From NCBI RefSeq assembly GCF_003600895.1, contig NZ_QYRP01000002.1, positions 2,728,001 to 2,792,000 on the forward strand: a stretch of DNA of 64,000 nucleotides. Reading direction: 5' to 3'. Position numbers and translations under genes: made by a program. This document shows positions 45,288-55,504 of the stretch, piece by piece. The notes under the pieces are model-generated. The model worked only from the letters and a program-made list of their open reading frames with translations, had not been told where the DNA came from and ran no database searches. Positions within the stretch are counted from its first letter, which is position 1. Each line of letters starts with the position of its first letter. The DNA comes from Nocardioides cavernaquae (GTDB lineage Bacteria; Actinomycetota; Actinomycetes; Propionibacteriales; Nocardioidaceae).

Positions 45288-46301
45288 ATGACCGGCTTTC
45301 GCCAGACGATGATCAAGGTCGTCATCTTCGCGCTGCTCTGCCTGCTGATGTTCGTGATGCTCTACAACACGATGACCAACGTCGTGGAGGGTGACCGCCA
45401 GACCTGGAAGGCCCGCTTCACCTCGGTGAGCGGCCTGCGTCCGGGAGACGACGTCCGTGTGGCCGGCGTCAAGGTCGGCCGCGTGGAGAGCGTCGAGATC
45501 ATCGACAACGACCAGGCGCAGGTGACCTTCCAGCTCCAGGAGGACCAGAAGGTCTACGAGTCCACCCGGCTCGCGCTCCGCTACCAGAACCTCCTCGGCC
45601 AGCGGTACCTCTCGCTGACCGCCGGCGCGGAGCGGGGCACCCCGCTCAGCGCTGACAAGGAGCTGGGCACCGGCATGACCGACCCGGGCTTCGACCTCAC
45701 CGCGCTGCTCAACGGCTTCAAGCCGATCTTCGACACGCTGCAGCCGGGCGAGATCAACAAGTTCGCGGAGAACATCATCGCCGTGCTGCAGGGTCAGGGC
45801 CCGTCCGTCGAGTCCCTGCTCAAGCAGACCGCCGACACGGCCAAGTTCCTCGCGGACCGCGACCAGGTGTTCACGCAGGTCCTCGACAACCTGACGCCGG
45901 TGCTCGAGAACCTGGCCAGCAAGTCCGGTGAGTTCGACGCCACCGTGCAACAGCTCACCCAGCTGATGTCGGGCCTGTCGGCCCAGCGCCAGACGTTCGC
46001 CTCGTCGATCGACACCCTCGGCGGGCTGGTGGGCACGACATCGGACCTGCTCGCCGACATCCGTCCGTCGGTGAAGTACGACGTGCAGCAGCTCCGCAAG
46101 ACCGCCAACATCCTGGCCACGAACCGTGCCCGGATCGGCAAGTCGGTTGACGCCCTCCCGGTCGTCTTCGGCGGCCTGGCCCGTGCCGGGTCGTACTACT
46201 CGGCGCTGAACATCTACTTCTGCAACTTCGCCCTCGACGCCGGGCTCGGTCCCATCTGGATCGGCGGCCCCGACGGTCCCTACTCGGAGGTGTGCCGATG
46301 A
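45288..46301 (+). CDS. mceB: Mce family protein MceB
   Basis: A 337-residue Mce protein with a transmembrane anchor (about 9-27), MCE domain TSVSGLRPGDDVRVAGVKVGRVESVEI at about 42-120, and helical tail ending in a Cys-containing, Pro/Gly-rich segment (FCNFALDAGLGPIWIG). Its ATG comes one base after the mceA stop; the frame upstream of it belongs to mceA's other reading. It overlaps mceC by four bases (ATGA). Substrate is not visible from sequence. Confidence 0.92.
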   Translation: MTGFRQTMIKVVIFALLCLLMFVMLYNTMTNVVEGDRQTWKARFTSVSGLRPGDDVRVAGVKVGRVESVEIIDNDQAQVTFQLQEDQKVYESTRLALRYQNLLGQRYLSLTAGAERGTPLSADKELGTGMTDPGFDLTALLNGFKPIFDTLQPGEINKFAENIIAVLQGQGPSVESLLKQTADTAKFLADRDQVFTQVLDNLTPVLENLASKSGEFDATVQQLTQLMSGLSAQRQTFASSIDTLGGLVGTTSDLLADIRPSVKYDVQQLRKTANILATNRARIGKSVDALPVVFGGLARAGSYYSALNIYFCNFALDAGLGPIWIGGPDGPYSEVCR

Positions 46302-47272
46302 AGCCCATCTACCAGTTCGACAAGTACCGCACCGGACTTGTCGGAATCGGCCTGATGGCCTTCCTGGTCGCCCTGGTCATCGGCGCGAGCACGCTGAACA
46401 TCGGCGCTCGCACCTACACCGCCGAGCTTGCCAACACGGGTGGCCTCCGGGTCACCGAGCCCGTGCAGGTCGCTGGCGTCACCTCCGGCAAGGTCACCGG
46501 CATGGAGCTGCAGGGTGACAAGGTCAAGGTCACCTTCACGGTCGACAAGGACGTGAAGCTCGGCAAGGACACCCGGCTCGACGTCAAGATCTCGACCCTC
46601 CTCGGCACCCACTACCTGGCGGTCATGCCGGCGGGCAGCGGTGACGTCTCCGGCTCGGTGATCCCCGTGTCGCAGACGCACACGCCGTTCAACCTCCAGG
46701 ACGTCATCGAGGAGGGCACGCCGCACGCGAACGAGTACGACGTGACCACCATCGAGAAGTCCCTGCAGGAGATGGCGAACGTCCTCGAGACGGCCGGTGA
46801 CGACGTCAAGCCGGCGATGGTCCAGGTCGGCAAGCTGTCCAACCTGATCGCGTCGCGCAGCGACGACATCGGCAAGCTGCTCGGGGCGGCCTCGACCGTC
46901 ACCAAGCAGCTCACCGACAGCAGCGACGACATCCTGTCGCTGATGAAGACGTCCGACCTGATCCTGGACACCCTCAACACCCGGCGGGAGACGATCCACA
47001 AGCTGCTCGTCGACCTCGGTGTCCTGGGCACCCAGCTCAACGGCGTACTGCAGGACACGAAGGCCGACCTCGGTCCGACGCTGCGTGACCTGAACACGGC
47101 GATCGACCTGCTCAAGTCCCACGAGAAGTCGCTCGGCCTCGCCGTCGACAACCTCGCGACGGCGGCCAAGTACGTCGCGAACGCGGCGGGCAGCGGCCCC
47201 TGGGTCAACCTGCACTCTGTCGGCGGCTCCCTTCCGGACGCCGCGGCCTGCGGAAGGAACATCCTGTGCTGA
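46298..47272 (+). CDS. mceC: Mce family protein MceC
   Basis: A 324-residue Mce protein. The transmembrane anchor is at about 13-33 (LVGIGLMAFLVALVIGASTL), and the MCE domain includes TAELANTGGLRVTEPVQVAGVTSGKVTGM. A helical tail with heptad-like Leu/Ile spacing follows (VGKLSNLIASRSDDIGKLLG), ending with two Cys (AACGRNILC). ATG at 46298 has GGAGG seven bases upstream; a GTG six bases earlier is less likely. It overlaps mceD by seven bases. Confidence 0.92.
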   Translation: MKPIYQFDKYRTGLVGIGLMAFLVALVIGASTLNIGARTYTAELANTGGLRVTEPVQVAGVTSGKVTGMELQGDKVKVTFTVDKDVKLGKDTRLDVKISTLLGTHYLAVMPAGSGDVSGSVIPVSQTHTPFNLQDVIEEGTPHANEYDVTTIEKSLQEMANVLETAGDDVKPAMVQVGKLSNLIASRSDDIGKLLGAASTVTKQLTDSSDDILSLMKTSDLILDTLNTRRETIHKLLVDLGVLGTQLNGVLQDTKADLGPTLRDLNTAIDLLKSHEKSLGLAVDNLATAAKYVANAAGSGPWVNLHSVGGSLPDAAACGRNILC

Positions 47273-48342
47273 ACCGCTACCGAATCGTGGGTGCCCTGAC
47301 CACGCTCGCCGTCCTGGGTGGGACCACCACCGCATGTGGCCCGTTCGGCGGGGACGCGCGCACGGTCTCGGCGTACTTCGAGGACACCGCGGGCCTCTTC
47401 GTCGGCAACGAGGTCGGGGTGCTCGGCGTCCCCGTGGGCACCGTCACCGAGATCGAGCCGCAGGGCGAGAAGGTGAAGGTCACCTTCGACATCACCGACG
47501 AGTCCGTCAAGGTTCCGGCGAACGTGGGCGCACTGGTGGTGGCCCGCTCTGTTGCGACCGACCGGTACATCGAGCTCTCCCCGGTGTTCCACAGCGGTGA
47601 CGAGGAGCTCCCCGCTGGCGCGGAGATCCCGATCACCCGCACCAAGACGCCGGTGGAGTGGGACGAGATCCTTGCGGCTCTCGACCGGTTCACCAACGGC
47701 CTGGCCGGCACCGACGGCAAGGCGGGTGCGTTGAGCAACCTCCTGGCCGTGGGCGCCAAGGCGCTGGACGGCACCGGTGCGACGGCCAACCAGACCCTGT
47801 CCGATGTGGCCAAGGCAGCGGAGGCTCTCTCGAGCCACCGTGGTGACCTGACCGGATCGATCGACAACCTGGCGACGCTGACGCAGGTCCTTGCCTCCAA
47901 CGGCAAGACGATCGACGAGTTCTCCTCGAGCGTCACCGCCGCCGTCGCGATGTTCGACAGCGAGAAGGAGGAGTTCGGCAAGGCGCTGACCAGCCTGAGC
48001 AGCGCACTGAACCAGCTCGCCACCTTCGTCAAGAACAACCGCAGCGCGCTGAAGCAGACCACGACCGGTCTGACCGAGGTGACCACCGACCTCCTGAAGC
48101 ACCGTGCCCAGCTGGGTGAGGCTGTCGAGGACCTGCCGCTTGCCTTCGAGAACCTCGGCAAGGCGGTCACCCACAACGGCTACGTGAACGTGCGCCTGCC
48201 GCTCCAGGACCTGTCGCCCGTTCCGGACCTGACCGATGCTCTCTGCCAGGCGCTCCCGGCCAACCTGTGCAACGCGCTCGGCCTCGATCCGCTGACCTCG
48301 CTCAGTGACCTGCTGAACATCCTGGGTGGAGGAGCACTGTGA
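47266..48342 (+). CDS. mceD: Mce family protein MceD
   Basis: A 358-residue Mce protein. The N-terminus looks like an export signal with a weak lipobox-like TTAC at about residue 21-24, so it may be a lipoprotein or be anchored by an uncleaved helix. The MCE domain includes YFEDTAGLFVGNEVGVLGVPVGTVTEI. The long helical region (ALSNLLAVGAKALDGTGAT onward) is followed by a conserved end with two Cys (DALCQALPANLCNALG). GTG start lies inside the mceC end; it overlaps mceE by four bases. Confidence 0.91.
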   Translation: MLNRYRIVGALTTLAVLGGTTTACGPFGGDARTVSAYFEDTAGLFVGNEVGVLGVPVGTVTEIEPQGEKVKVTFDITDESVKVPANVGALVVARSVATDRYIELSPVFHSGDEELPAGAEIPITRTKTPVEWDEILAALDRFTNGLAGTDGKAGALSNLLAVGAKALDGTGATANQTLSDVAKAAEALSSHRGDLTGSIDNLATLTQVLASNGKTIDEFSSSVTAAVAMFDSEKEEFGKALTSLSSALNQLATFVKNNRSALKQTTTGLTEVTTDLLKHRAQLGEAVEDLPLAFENLGKAVTHNGYVNVRLPLQDLSPVPDLTDALCQALPANLCNALGLDPLTSLSDLLNILGGGAL

Positions 48343-49418
48343 ACATTCGACTCACCACAGCCGCAATCGCGGGGGTGACGCTCATGGCTTCCGGCTGCAG
48401 CTTCACCGCCGAGGACCTCGCGCGGGCCAACAACAACCGAGGCGATGGCTACATCGTCAAGGTCGCTGTGCCGGACGCGCTCAACCTCCCGGACGGAGCG
48501 CCGGTCCGCATCGGCGGCGTCTCGATCGGCAAGGTGCGCGATGTCGAGGCCAAGGACTACGAGGCCATCGTCAGCCTGCAGATCAACAAGGACACGGTGA
48601 TCACGGACGCAGCGCGTGCGCGCCTGCGTTACACCACTGCCCTCGGCGAGATGTACGTCCAGGTCGAGCCGTCGGACCAGGGCACCAAGCTCAGCGACGG
48701 CGCGATGCTGGACCGCACGCAGGTCAACACGGCACCCTCCGTCGAGGACGCGCTCGCGTCGGCCTCGTTGCTGATCAACGGTGGTGGCCTGGGATCGATC
48801 CAGACCATCGTCGACGAGCTCAACACCGCGCTCGAGGGCCGGATCCCGACGACGCACGGGCTGATCAAGAAGCTCGACACGTTCCTCGGGACGGTCACGC
48901 AGAGCCAGCGCGAGATCGACCGGATCCTGACCGCCCTGGCGGCGAGCTCGACCACGCTGAACCAGCGTGAGGGCACGATCAACAAGGCGCTGACGGAGAT
49001 CCGTCCTGCCGCGAAGACCCTCGCGGAGAACACTGACGACCTGGCCGCGCTGCTCAAGCAGGCGGACAAGCTCGGGCGCACCGCCAAGCGGATCGTCGAC
49101 GCCAACCGCGACGACGTGACCCTGATCGTCAAGGAGCTGGGCCCGGTGCTTGCCGAGGTCAACAACAACAGCGGCGCCGTGCTCAACGCGCTCGACGGGA
49201 TCACCGAGGCTGCGCCTTACGTGAACCAGGCGGTTCCGAACAACTACGCCAACCTGTGGGCCAGGGTCCACCTTGGTGCGGGCCTGCTGAACATCGGCGG
49301 TCTGCCCACGTCCGGCGGCTCGACCGGTGGCACTGGCGGCACGGGCGGCGGCCAGCTGCTGCCCGGCGTACCCAATCCGCTGGACATCGTCGGCAACGTC
49401 CTGGGAGGAGCCCTCTGA
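48339..49418 (+). CDS. mceE: Mce family lipoprotein MceE
   Basis: A 359-residue Mce protein with a clear lipobox: AGVTLMASGC, lipidated Cys at about residue 20. This is where the canonical operon has its lipoprotein (MceE/LprK). The MCE domain reads VKVAVPDALNLPDGAPVRIGGVSIGKV. A helical tail follows, then a Gly/Thr-rich low-complexity linker (GGSTGGTGGTGGG) and a hydrophobic end. GTG start overlaps the mceD stop; the last base of the stop is shared with the ATG of mceF. Confidence 0.92.
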   Translation: MNIRLTTAAIAGVTLMASGCSFTAEDLARANNNRGDGYIVKVAVPDALNLPDGAPVRIGGVSIGKVRDVEAKDYEAIVSLQINKDTVITDAARARLRYTTALGEMYVQVEPSDQGTKLSDGAMLDRTQVNTAPSVEDALASASLLINGGGLGSIQTIVDELNTALEGRIPTTHGLIKKLDTFLGTVTQSQREIDRILTALAASSTTLNQREGTINKALTEIRPAAKTLAENTDDLAALLKQADKLGRTAKRIVDANRDDVTLIVKELGPVLAEVNNNSGAVLNALDGITEAAPYVNQAVPNNYANLWARVHLGAGLLNIGGLPTSGGSTGGTGGTGGGQLLPGVPNPLDIVGNVLGGAL

Positions 49419-50500
49419 TGCGCAAACTCGACAAGCTCGCACTCAGCTTCGTGGCGCTCATCGTGGTGTTCCTGCTGCTGATCGCCTACATGGTGACGTC
49501 GGTCCTGAAGCTTCCGCTCACGGGCCGCGCTGACCAGATCACGGTGCACCTGAAGACGACCGGTGGCCTCTTCGAGGGGTCCCCGGTGGACTACCGCGGT
49601 TCCCGCGTCGGCACGGTGACGTCGATCCTGGTCGGCGAGGACGGGCCGGACGCCACCGTCACGTTCAAGAACGGCGCAGAGGTCCCGTCGGACTCGGTGG
49701 CGAAGGTGATCAGCCTGAGCCCCGTCGGTGAGCAGTTCCTCGACCTCCGTCCGAAGAAGGACGGTCCGCCGTACTTCAAGGATGGCGACGAGATCACCGC
49801 CGAAGCCGTGGACCTGCCGATCACGGTCGCGTCCGCTGCCGACAACCTCGACGACCTGCTCGACGAGATCAACGACGAGGACATCAAGATCCTCATGCAC
49901 GAGCTCAACACCGCCATCGACGGCGCCGGTCCGGACCTGGACCAGCTCCTCGACTCCAGCAACGAGCTCGTGGCGTCCCTCGACGAGGCCTGGCCCCGCA
50001 CGGATGCGCTGCTGACCAACGGCCTGACGGTCAACCAGATCCTCGCGCGTCACCAGGGCGACCTGATCACGTTCTCCAAGTCCGCCAAGGACCTGACGAC
50101 CTGGCTGAAGGCGTTCGACCCGACGTTCGCGCGGATCCTGAAGAACGCTCCGGCCGACTTCGACACCGTCGGGCTGCTCGTGAAGGACCTCGGTCCGATC
50201 CTGCCCGCGCTGCTCCGCAACCTGAACTCGGCCACGGACCTCCTGGCCGACCGGGACGCGAGCCTCCGGGCCCTCGGTGTCACGACGCCGCTGACGGTCG
50301 GCAAGGTCAACAGCTCGATCCGCAACGGCACCTGGTACCTCCGGGCGTTCGTCGACGGCGAGGCGCTGTGTGACTACGGCGGCCCGAAGCCCAAGCCGAC
50401 GGTCAGCGGGCGCAACGAGCTGTTCCGCCCGGGGCAGTGCGGCAGCAGCCCTGCCCGCTGGCGTGGCGCGAACCACTCGCTCCCGCCGATCGACCGCTGA
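49418..50500 (+). CDS. mceF: Mce family protein MceF
   Basis: A 360-residue Mce protein, last of the operon. Transmembrane anchor at about 9-32 (LSFVALIVVFLLLIAYMVTSVL), MCE domain HLKTTGGLFEGSPVDYRGSRVGTVTSI, long helical region, and a C-terminal basic, Cys-containing segment (RPGQCGSSPARWRGANH). The GGAGGAG ribosome-binding site is within the end of mceE. No Mce-associated (Mam) genes or ATPase follow; a strong hairpin ends the operon. Confidence 0.92.
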   Translation: MRKLDKLALSFVALIVVFLLLIAYMVTSVLKLPLTGRADQITVHLKTTGGLFEGSPVDYRGSRVGTVTSILVGEDGPDATVTFKNGAEVPSDSVAKVISLSPVGEQFLDLRPKKDGPPYFKDGDEITAEAVDLPITVASAADNLDDLLDEINDEDIKILMHELNTAIDGAGPDLDQLLDSSNELVASLDEAWPRTDALLTNGLTVNQILARHQGDLITFSKSAKDLTTWLKAFDPTFARILKNAPADFDTVGLLVKDLGPILPALLRNLNSATDLLADRDASLRALGVTTPLTVGKVNSSIRNGTWYLRAFVDGEALCDYGGPKPKPTVSGRNELFRPGQCGSSPARWRGANHSLPPIDR

Positions 50501-50523
50501 GCAACAGCTTCACAGCACCAGCC

Positions 50524-50559
50524 ACGAAGGCCCCACCGGTTCGCCGGTGGGGCCTTCGT
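50524..50559. terminator. Hairpin terminator with TTCG tetraloop after the mce operon
   Basis: ACGAAGGCCCCACCGG and its exact complement form a 16-bp perfect stem capped by TTCG, an exceptionally stable loop in RNA. It lies between the convergent mceF and phospholipase D-like genes; no T-run follows. Confidence 0.85.
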
Positions 50560-50598
50560 CGTACGCCGGAAGACCCCACGGCGTGGGGTGGGGAGCGG

Positions 50599-51855
50599 CT
50601 ACAGCAGCGGGCGGAGCGGAGCGAGCACTGCTTCGGTGAAGCGGCGGTAGATGTCGCGTGACTCCCACTCGGCGGTGGTGAGCTCGGCGCAGTTGGAGAG
50701 GTCGACCTCGTAGATCTTCTCCATCGCGCTGGCGAGGCTGCCGTCGATGAACTCGACGTTGATCTCGTAGTTGCCCTGCAGGCTCAGCCGGTCGACGTTG
50801 GCAGTGCCGATGGTCGACCACTTGCCATCGATGGTGGCGGTCTTCGCGTGGACCATCGCGTCGCGGAAGCGGAAGATCCGCACGCCCGCGTCGAGCATCT
50901 GGCCGAAGTACCCGCGGGAGATCCAGTCGGCCACGATGTGGTTGGACTTGCGGGGGAGCAGGATGCGCACGTCGACGCCGCGCTGGGCGGCCTCACGGAG
51001 GGTGTCGACGAAGTTCGGGTCCGGGATGAAGTAGGCGTGGGTCATCCAGACGTTCTGCGTGGCGCGGTTGATCGCCTCGAGGTACATCGACCGGATCGGG
51101 AAGCTCCACATGGTCGGGTCGTTGCGGTGGAAGCGCATGCGCGGCTCCCACTCGGACGCCGTCTCGAGGAGCAGGGGGCGCTCGCTGCGACGGAGGCGAC
51201 GCTCGCGGTGAAGGTTCCAGAAGTCCGCGAACGCCCGCTGCAGGTCCCAGACGCCCGGTCCGGTGACGCGGCAGTGGGTGTCGCGCCACTCGGTCGCGTA
51301 GGCCGTGCCGATGTTGTAGCCGCCCACGAAGCCCACGCTGTCGTCGACGACCAGGATCTTGCGGTGGTCGCGACCCCAGTAGCGTGCGTTGTAGAAGCGC
51401 AGGCCGGCGTTGTAGACCGGGAACCGGAGCACCTTGATGCTCGACGGGAACCGCTTGAACGTCGGAGGCACGACCAGGTTGGCGAACCCGTCGTAGATGA
51501 CGTGGACGGCGACGCCGCGGTCGGCGGCACGGATCAGCGCATCCTTGAACTTCTGGCCGATCTCGTCGCCCTTCCAGATGTAGGTCTCGAAGAGCACCTG
51601 CTTCTGGGCGCCGTCGATCGCGGCCAGCATGTCGTCGTACAGGTCCTGGCCGTAGGTGTACGTCGTGACCGTGCCGTCGCCGACCGGGACCTCGATCGGA
51701 GGGGTCACCGGGAAGGGCTTGGGCTTCTTGTTGCGTCGGCGATAGGAGTCGACGAGGGTCAGCGTGACCGCGAGCGCGATCTGGATGCCGAAGATGGTGA
51801 GCACGGTGCGCCGCAGCGTCCGGAACAGGCGTTCGGGGAGGGGGCGCTGGCTCAC
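50599..51855 (-). CDS. Phospholipase D-like protein (cardiolipin synthase family)
   Basis: A 418-residue protein with an N-terminal hydrophobic helix (about 14-38) and two PLD motifs: HRKILVVDD and HAKTATIDG (both HxKx4D). The spacing and surrounding text ([39 protein letters not shown]) match bacterial cardiolipin synthases (ClsA/B type), which join phosphatidylglycerol units; a phospholipase or transphosphatidylase role is also possible. Start GTG at 51855 is chosen from TATGTT six bases upstream and a plausible N-terminus; a GTG 36 bases upstream is less supported. It is divergent from uvrB. Confidence 0.87.
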   Translation of the reverse strand: MSQRPLPERLFRTLRRTVLTIFGIQIALAVTLTLVDSYRRRNKKPKPFPVTPPIEVPVGDGTVTTYTYGQDLYDDMLAAIDGAQKQVLFETYIWKGDEIGQKFKDALIRAADRGVAVHVIYDGFANLVVPPTFKRFPSSIKVLRFPVYNAGLRFYNARYWGRDHRKILVVDDSVGFVGGYNIGTAYATEWRDTHCRVTGPGVWDLQRAFADFWNLHRERRLRRSERPLLLETASEWEPRMRFHRNDPTMWSFPIRSMYLEAINRATQNVWMTHAYFIPDPNFVDTLREAAQRGVDVRILLPRKSNHIVADWISRGYFGQMLDAGVRIFRFRDAMVHAKTATIDGKWSTIGTANVDRLSLQGNYEINVEFIDGSLASAMEKIYEVDLSNCAELTTAEWESRDIYRRFTEAVLAPLRPLL

Positions 51856-51861
51856 GGACTC

Positions 51862-51867
51862 AACATA
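51862..51867 (-). promoter_or_regulatory. Leaderless -10 element for the PLD-like gene
   Basis: TATGTT on the minus strand ends 6 bases before the GTG at 51855. Confidence 0.5.
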
Positions 51868-51920
51868 CTGGGCAGCCCCACCGTGAGGCACACGGATCCG
51901 GCGTTGTCGGTGGCCGCGAC

Positions 51921-51926
51921 TACGCT
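51921..51926 (+). promoter_or_regulatory. Leaderless -10 element for uvrB
   Basis: TACGCT ends 6 bases before the ATG at 51933. I see no LexA-type box in the 77-base divergent region. Confidence 0.55.
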
Positions 51927-51932
51927 GACCGC

Positions 51933-54032
51933 ATGCGACCAGTGACCGATCTCGAGCGCCGCGTCGCGCCGTTGAGCGTGATCTCCGACTACGAGCCGTC
52001 GGGTGACCAGCCGGCTGCGATCGCGGAGATCACGCGTCGGTTGAAGGCCGGCGTCGAGGACATCGTGCTGCTCGGTGCGACCGGCACAGGCAAGACCGCG
52101 ACGGTTGCCTGGGTCGCCGAGCAGGTCCAGCGTCCGCTCCTGGTGCTGCAGCCCAACAAGACGCTCGCGGCGCAGTTCGCCAACGAGCTGAGGTCGCTCT
52201 TCCCGGACAACGCTGTGGAGTACTTCGTCAGCTACTACGACTACTACCAGCCCGAGGCCTACGTGCCTCAGACGGACACCTACATCGAGAAGGACTCCTC
52301 GATCAACGAGGAGGTCGAGCGGCTGCGTCACTCCGCGACCAACAGCCTGCTCACCCGGCGCGACGTCATCGTGGTCTCGACGGTCTCCTGCATCTACGGC
52401 CTCGGCACTCCGCAGGAGTACGTCGACAGGATGCTCCGGCTGAAGGTGGGGGAGGAGCACGACCGCGACGCGATCCTGCGCCGGCTGGTCGAGATCCAGT
52501 ACACCCGCAACGACATGGCATTCACCCGTGGCACCTTCCGGGTGCGTGGCGACACCCTCGAGATCTTCCCGGTCTACGAGGAGCTGGCGGTCCGCATCGA
52601 GTTCTTCGGTGACGAGATCGAGCGGCTGATGACGCTGCACCCGGTGACCGGTGAGGTGGTCACCGAGGACTCCGAGCTCCACGTCTTCCCGGCGACCCAC
52701 TACGTGGCGGGTCCCGAGCGCATGGAGCGCGCAATCCGTGGCATCGAGGCCGAGCTCACCGAGCAGCTGTCCACCTTCGAGCGGCAGGGCAAGCTGCTCG
52801 AGGCGCAGCGCCTGCGCATGCGCACGACGTACGACGTGGAGATGATGCGCCAGGTGGGTTCCTGCTCCGGCATCGAGAACTACTCGATGCACATGGATGG
52901 TCGCGAGCGGGGGACTGCGCCCAACACGCTGCTCGACTACTTCCCGGAGGACTTCGTCCTCATCGTCGACGAGTCGCACGTGGCGGTTCCCCAGATCGGC
53001 GGCATGTACGAAGGCGACATGTCGCGCAAGCGCAACCTGGTGGACCACGGCTTCCGGCTGCCCAGTGCGATGGACAACCGGCCGCTGCGCTGGGAGGAGT
53101 TCCTCGAGCGCATCGGCCAGACCGTCTATCTCTCCGCGACGCCGGGCAACTACGAGCTCGACAAGGTCCAGGGAGACGTCGTCGAGCAGATCATCCGCCC
53201 GACCGGCCTGATCGACCCCGAGGTGGTGATCAAGCCGACCAAGGGGCAGATCGACGACCTGATCCACGAGATCCGCCTGCGCACGGAGAAGAACGAGCGC
53301 GTCCTGGTCACGACGCTGACCAAGAAGATGTCCGAGGACCTGACCGACTACCTCCTCGACGCCGGCATCCGCACGCGCTACCTGCACTCCGAGGTCGACA
53401 CGCTGCGCCGGATCGAGCTGCTGCGCGAGCTGCGCCTCGGTCAGTACGACGTCCTCGTGGGCATCAACCTGCTCCGCGAGGGCCTCGACCTCCCTGAGGT
53501 GTCGCTGGTGGCGATCCTCGACGCGGACAAGGAGGGCTTCCTGCGCTCCGACAAGTCGCTCATCCAGACCATCGGCCGCGCTGCGCGCAACGTGTCGGGC
53601 CAGGTGTTCATGTATGCCGACAAGATCACGCCCTCGATGGAGAAGGCGATCGACGAGACCAACCGTCGCCGCGAGATCCAGGTCGCCTACAACACCGAGC
53701 GCGGCATCGACCCTCAACCGCTGCGCAAGAAGATCGCGGACATCTCGGAGATGCTCGCCCGCGAGGCCGAGTCGACCGACGAGCTGCTTGCGGACTGGCA
53801 GAAGGCAGGCACCCCGAAGAAGGCGCCAGTCCCCAACCTCTCCAAGCTGCACGCGGACGCGCCCGACACGCTCGGGCTCCCGTCGACGGACCTGGCCGAG
53901 CTGGTCCAGCAGCTGACCGAGCAGATGAAGAACGCCGCCGCCGAGCTCCAGTTCGAGGTCGCCGCCCGACTGCGCGATGAGATCTCCGACCTGAAGAAGG
54001 AGCTCCGCCAGATGATCGAGGCGACCAAGTGA
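51933..54032 (+). CDS. uvrB: Excinuclease ABC subunit B
   Basis: A 699-residue UvrB, the damage-verifying helicase-like subunit of nucleotide excision repair. Walker A is GATGTGKTA near residue 47; the beta-hairpin that probes DNA is [10 protein letters not shown]; the DEAD-like box is [12 protein letters not shown]; helicase motif VI is QTIGRAARN. The C-terminal UVR motif that binds UvrC lies in [22 protein letters not shown]. Length is normal. The start is set by the leaderless -10. The following YjbR gene begins 10 bases after the stop. Confidence 0.96.
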   Translation: MRPVTDLERRVAPLSVISDYEPSGDQPAAIAEITRRLKAGVEDIVLLGATGTGKTATVAWVAEQVQRPLLVLQPNKTLAAQFANELRSLFPDNAVEYFVSYYDYYQPEAYVPQTDTYIEKDSSINEEVERLRHSATNSLLTRRDVIVVSTVSCIYGLGTPQEYVDRMLRLKVGEEHDRDAILRRLVEIQYTRNDMAFTRGTFRVRGDTLEIFPVYEELAVRIEFFGDEIERLMTLHPVTGEVVTEDSELHVFPATHYVAGPERMERAIRGIEAELTEQLSTFERQGKLLEAQRLRMRTTYDVEMMRQVGSCSGIENYSMHMDGRERGTAPNTLLDYFPEDFVLIVDESHVAVPQIGGMYEGDMSRKRNLVDHGFRLPSAMDNRPLRWEEFLERIGQTVYLSATPGNYELDKVQGDVVEQIIRPTGLIDPEVVIKPTKGQIDDLIHEIRLRTEKNERVLVTTLTKKMSEDLTDYLLDAGIRTRYLHSEVDTLRRIELLRELRLGQYDVLVGINLLREGLDLPEVSLVAILDADKEGFLRSDKSLIQTIGRAARNVSGQVFMYADKITPSMEKAIDETNRRREIQVAYNTERGIDPQPLRKKIADISEMLAREAESTDELLADWQKAGTPKKAPVPNLSKLHADAPDTLGLPSTDLAELVQQLTEQMKNAAAELQFEVAARLRDEISDLKKELRQMIEATK

Positions 54033-54042
54033 GCGTGCAGCG

Positions 54043-54423
54043 GTGACGCCAGAGGAGATCGCTGGCTTCTGTGCGGGGCTTCCGGGCGCGTGGCCGGACA
54101 ACCCTTGGGGGCACGAGCACCCGGTGTTCAAGGTCGGCCCCAGCGAGCAGGGCAAGATCTTTGCCTTCGTCGGAGCGGACGGGGTGGGGGTCAAGGCCGG
54201 GGCGACCCGGGAGATTGCGGACGAGTGGCTCGACCGCTACCCGGACGACGCGTCGGTGATGGCCTACATCGGGCGCTCCGGATGGAACGACCTCCGGGTC
54301 AACGGTGCCATCCCCGACGAAGAGCTCCTGGAGGCGATCGAGGAGTCCTATCGACACGTGGTCGGCAAGCTGCCCAGGAAGCATCGACCCGACGGGTGGG
54401 ACCTGCCAGTATCGGCGGGGTGA
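54043..54423 (+). CDS. MmcQ/YjbR family protein
   Basis: A 126-residue single-domain protein of the MmcQ/YjbR family. Conserved features: LPGAWPDNPWGHEHPVFKVG, KIFAFVG, and the C-terminal GWNDLRVNGAIPDEELLEAIEESYRHV. The fold is CyaY-like; a DNA-binding role has been proposed from structure only. GTG at 54043 lies 10 bases after uvrB, suggesting co-transcription, and the stop overlaps the ferredoxin reductase start by four bases (GTGA). Function is unknown. Confidence 0.87.
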   Translation: MTPEEIAGFCAGLPGAWPDNPWGHEHPVFKVGPSEQGKIFAFVGADGVGVKAGATREIADEWLDRYPDDASVMAYIGRSGWNDLRVNGAIPDEELLEAIEESYRHVVGKLPRKHRPDGWDLPVSAG

Positions 54424-55385
54424 GGCACTCCACGGACCTCCTGGTGATCGGCGCCGGCCCGACCGGCCTGTTCAGCGCGTACTACGCAGGGTTCCGCGGA
54501 CTCAGCGTCGCAGTTGCCGACTCGCTTCCCGAGCTCGGCGGGCAGATCACGGCGATGTACCCGGAGAAGGCGATCCTCGATGTCGCGGGGTTCCCGACCA
54601 TCAAGGGGCGCGAGCTGGTGGCCGGTCTGGTCGAGCAGGCAGCGAGCGCGCACCCGACCTACCTGCTCGGTCGCACGGCGCTGACGCTGGACCACGGCGC
54701 CGACTCGGTGACGGTCGGCTTCGACGACGGATCGACCGCCACCGCAAAGGCGTTGCTCATCACCGCCGGCATCGGCAAGTTCAGTCCGCGCCCGCTCCCC
54801 GCTGCGGCGGGGTGGGCCGGGCGCGGTGTCGAGTTCTTTGTCCCGGACTTCGCGCCGTACGTCGGCAAGGATGTGCTGGTCGTCGGCGGGGGAGACAGCG
54901 CGTTCGACTGGGCCCTGCACCTGGAGCCGATCGCGAAGTCCGTGACGCTCGTCCATCGGCGCGATGCCTTCCGTGCGCACCAGCGCACCGTCGACGACGT
55001 ACGCGCCTCGTCGGTGGAGATCCTGACGCACGCCGAGGTGGCGGCACTCCGTGGTGACGGGGTGGTCGCCGAGGCGGATCTGATCGTTGACGGGGTGCCC
55101 ATGACCCGGCCCGTGCAGGCGGTGATCGCGGCGCTCGGATTTGTTGCAGATCTCGGCCCGCTCCAGCAGTGGGGCCTCACCGTCGACCATCGGCACCTCG
55201 TCGTCGACGGAGCCATGCGCACCAACCTGCCCCGGGTGTTCGCAGCCGGCGACATCACGCAGTACGACGGCAAGGTCCGTCTCATCGCGGTCGGGTTCGG
55301 AGAAGCGGCGACCGCGGTCAACAACGCCGCGGTCGTCATCGACCCGTCCGCGCACGTCTTTCCGGGCCATTCGAGCGAAGCCTGA
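54420..55385 (+). CDS. Ferredoxin/flavodoxin-NADP+ reductase, thioredoxin reductase-like type
   Basis: A 321-residue FAD/NAD(P) oxidoreductase. The FAD motif is VIGAGPTGLFSAYYAGFRG, the NADPH motif VVGGGDSAFDWALHL, and the C-terminal FAD site NLPRVFAAGDITQYDGKVRLI. The redox CxxC of thioredoxin reductases is absent, which places it with YumC/type-2 ferredoxin-NADP+ reductases. It would shuttle electrons between NADPH and ferredoxin or flavodoxin. GTG overlaps the YjbR stop. It is the last gene of the apparent uvrB unit. Confidence 0.9.
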   Translation: MRHSTDLLVIGAGPTGLFSAYYAGFRGLSVAVADSLPELGGQITAMYPEKAILDVAGFPTIKGRELVAGLVEQAASAHPTYLLGRTALTLDHGADSVTVGFDDGSTATAKALLITAGIGKFSPRPLPAAAGWAGRGVEFFVPDFAPYVGKDVLVVGGGDSAFDWALHLEPIAKSVTLVHRRDAFRAHQRTVDDVRASSVEILTHAEVAALRGDGVVAEADLIVDGVPMTRPVQAVIAALGFVADLGPLQQWGLTVDHRHLVVDGAMRTNLPRVFAAGDITQYDGKVRLIAVGFGEAATAVNNAAVVIDPSAHVFPGHSSEA

Positions 55386-55455
55386 TGGGATGTGTCACTC
55401 GCCACATCGGCCAATCGGGTGGTACACGCTGTCCCCGGTAGTTCCGGTCCCGGTT

Positions 55456-55483
55456 AGGCTTGCACCTCGCGCGCTCGCGCGAC
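55456..55483 (+). promoter_or_regulatory. Promoter and early inverted repeat before the glycosyltransferase cluster
   Basis: TAGGCT (55456-55461) is a likely -10; TCGCGCG-CT-CGCGCGA (55468-55483), a 7-bp inverted repeat, starts at the expected +1 and could fold in the roughly 37-base leader or bind a regulator. Confidence 0.35.
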
Positions 55484-55504
55484 GGAACAGGAAGTGGGTG
55501 GCGC

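Noticed and set aside
51856..51932. Search for a LexA box between the PLD-like gene and uvrB
   Set aside because: uvrB is SOS-controlled in some bacteria, but no TCGAAC-N4-GTTCGA-like sequence is present here.
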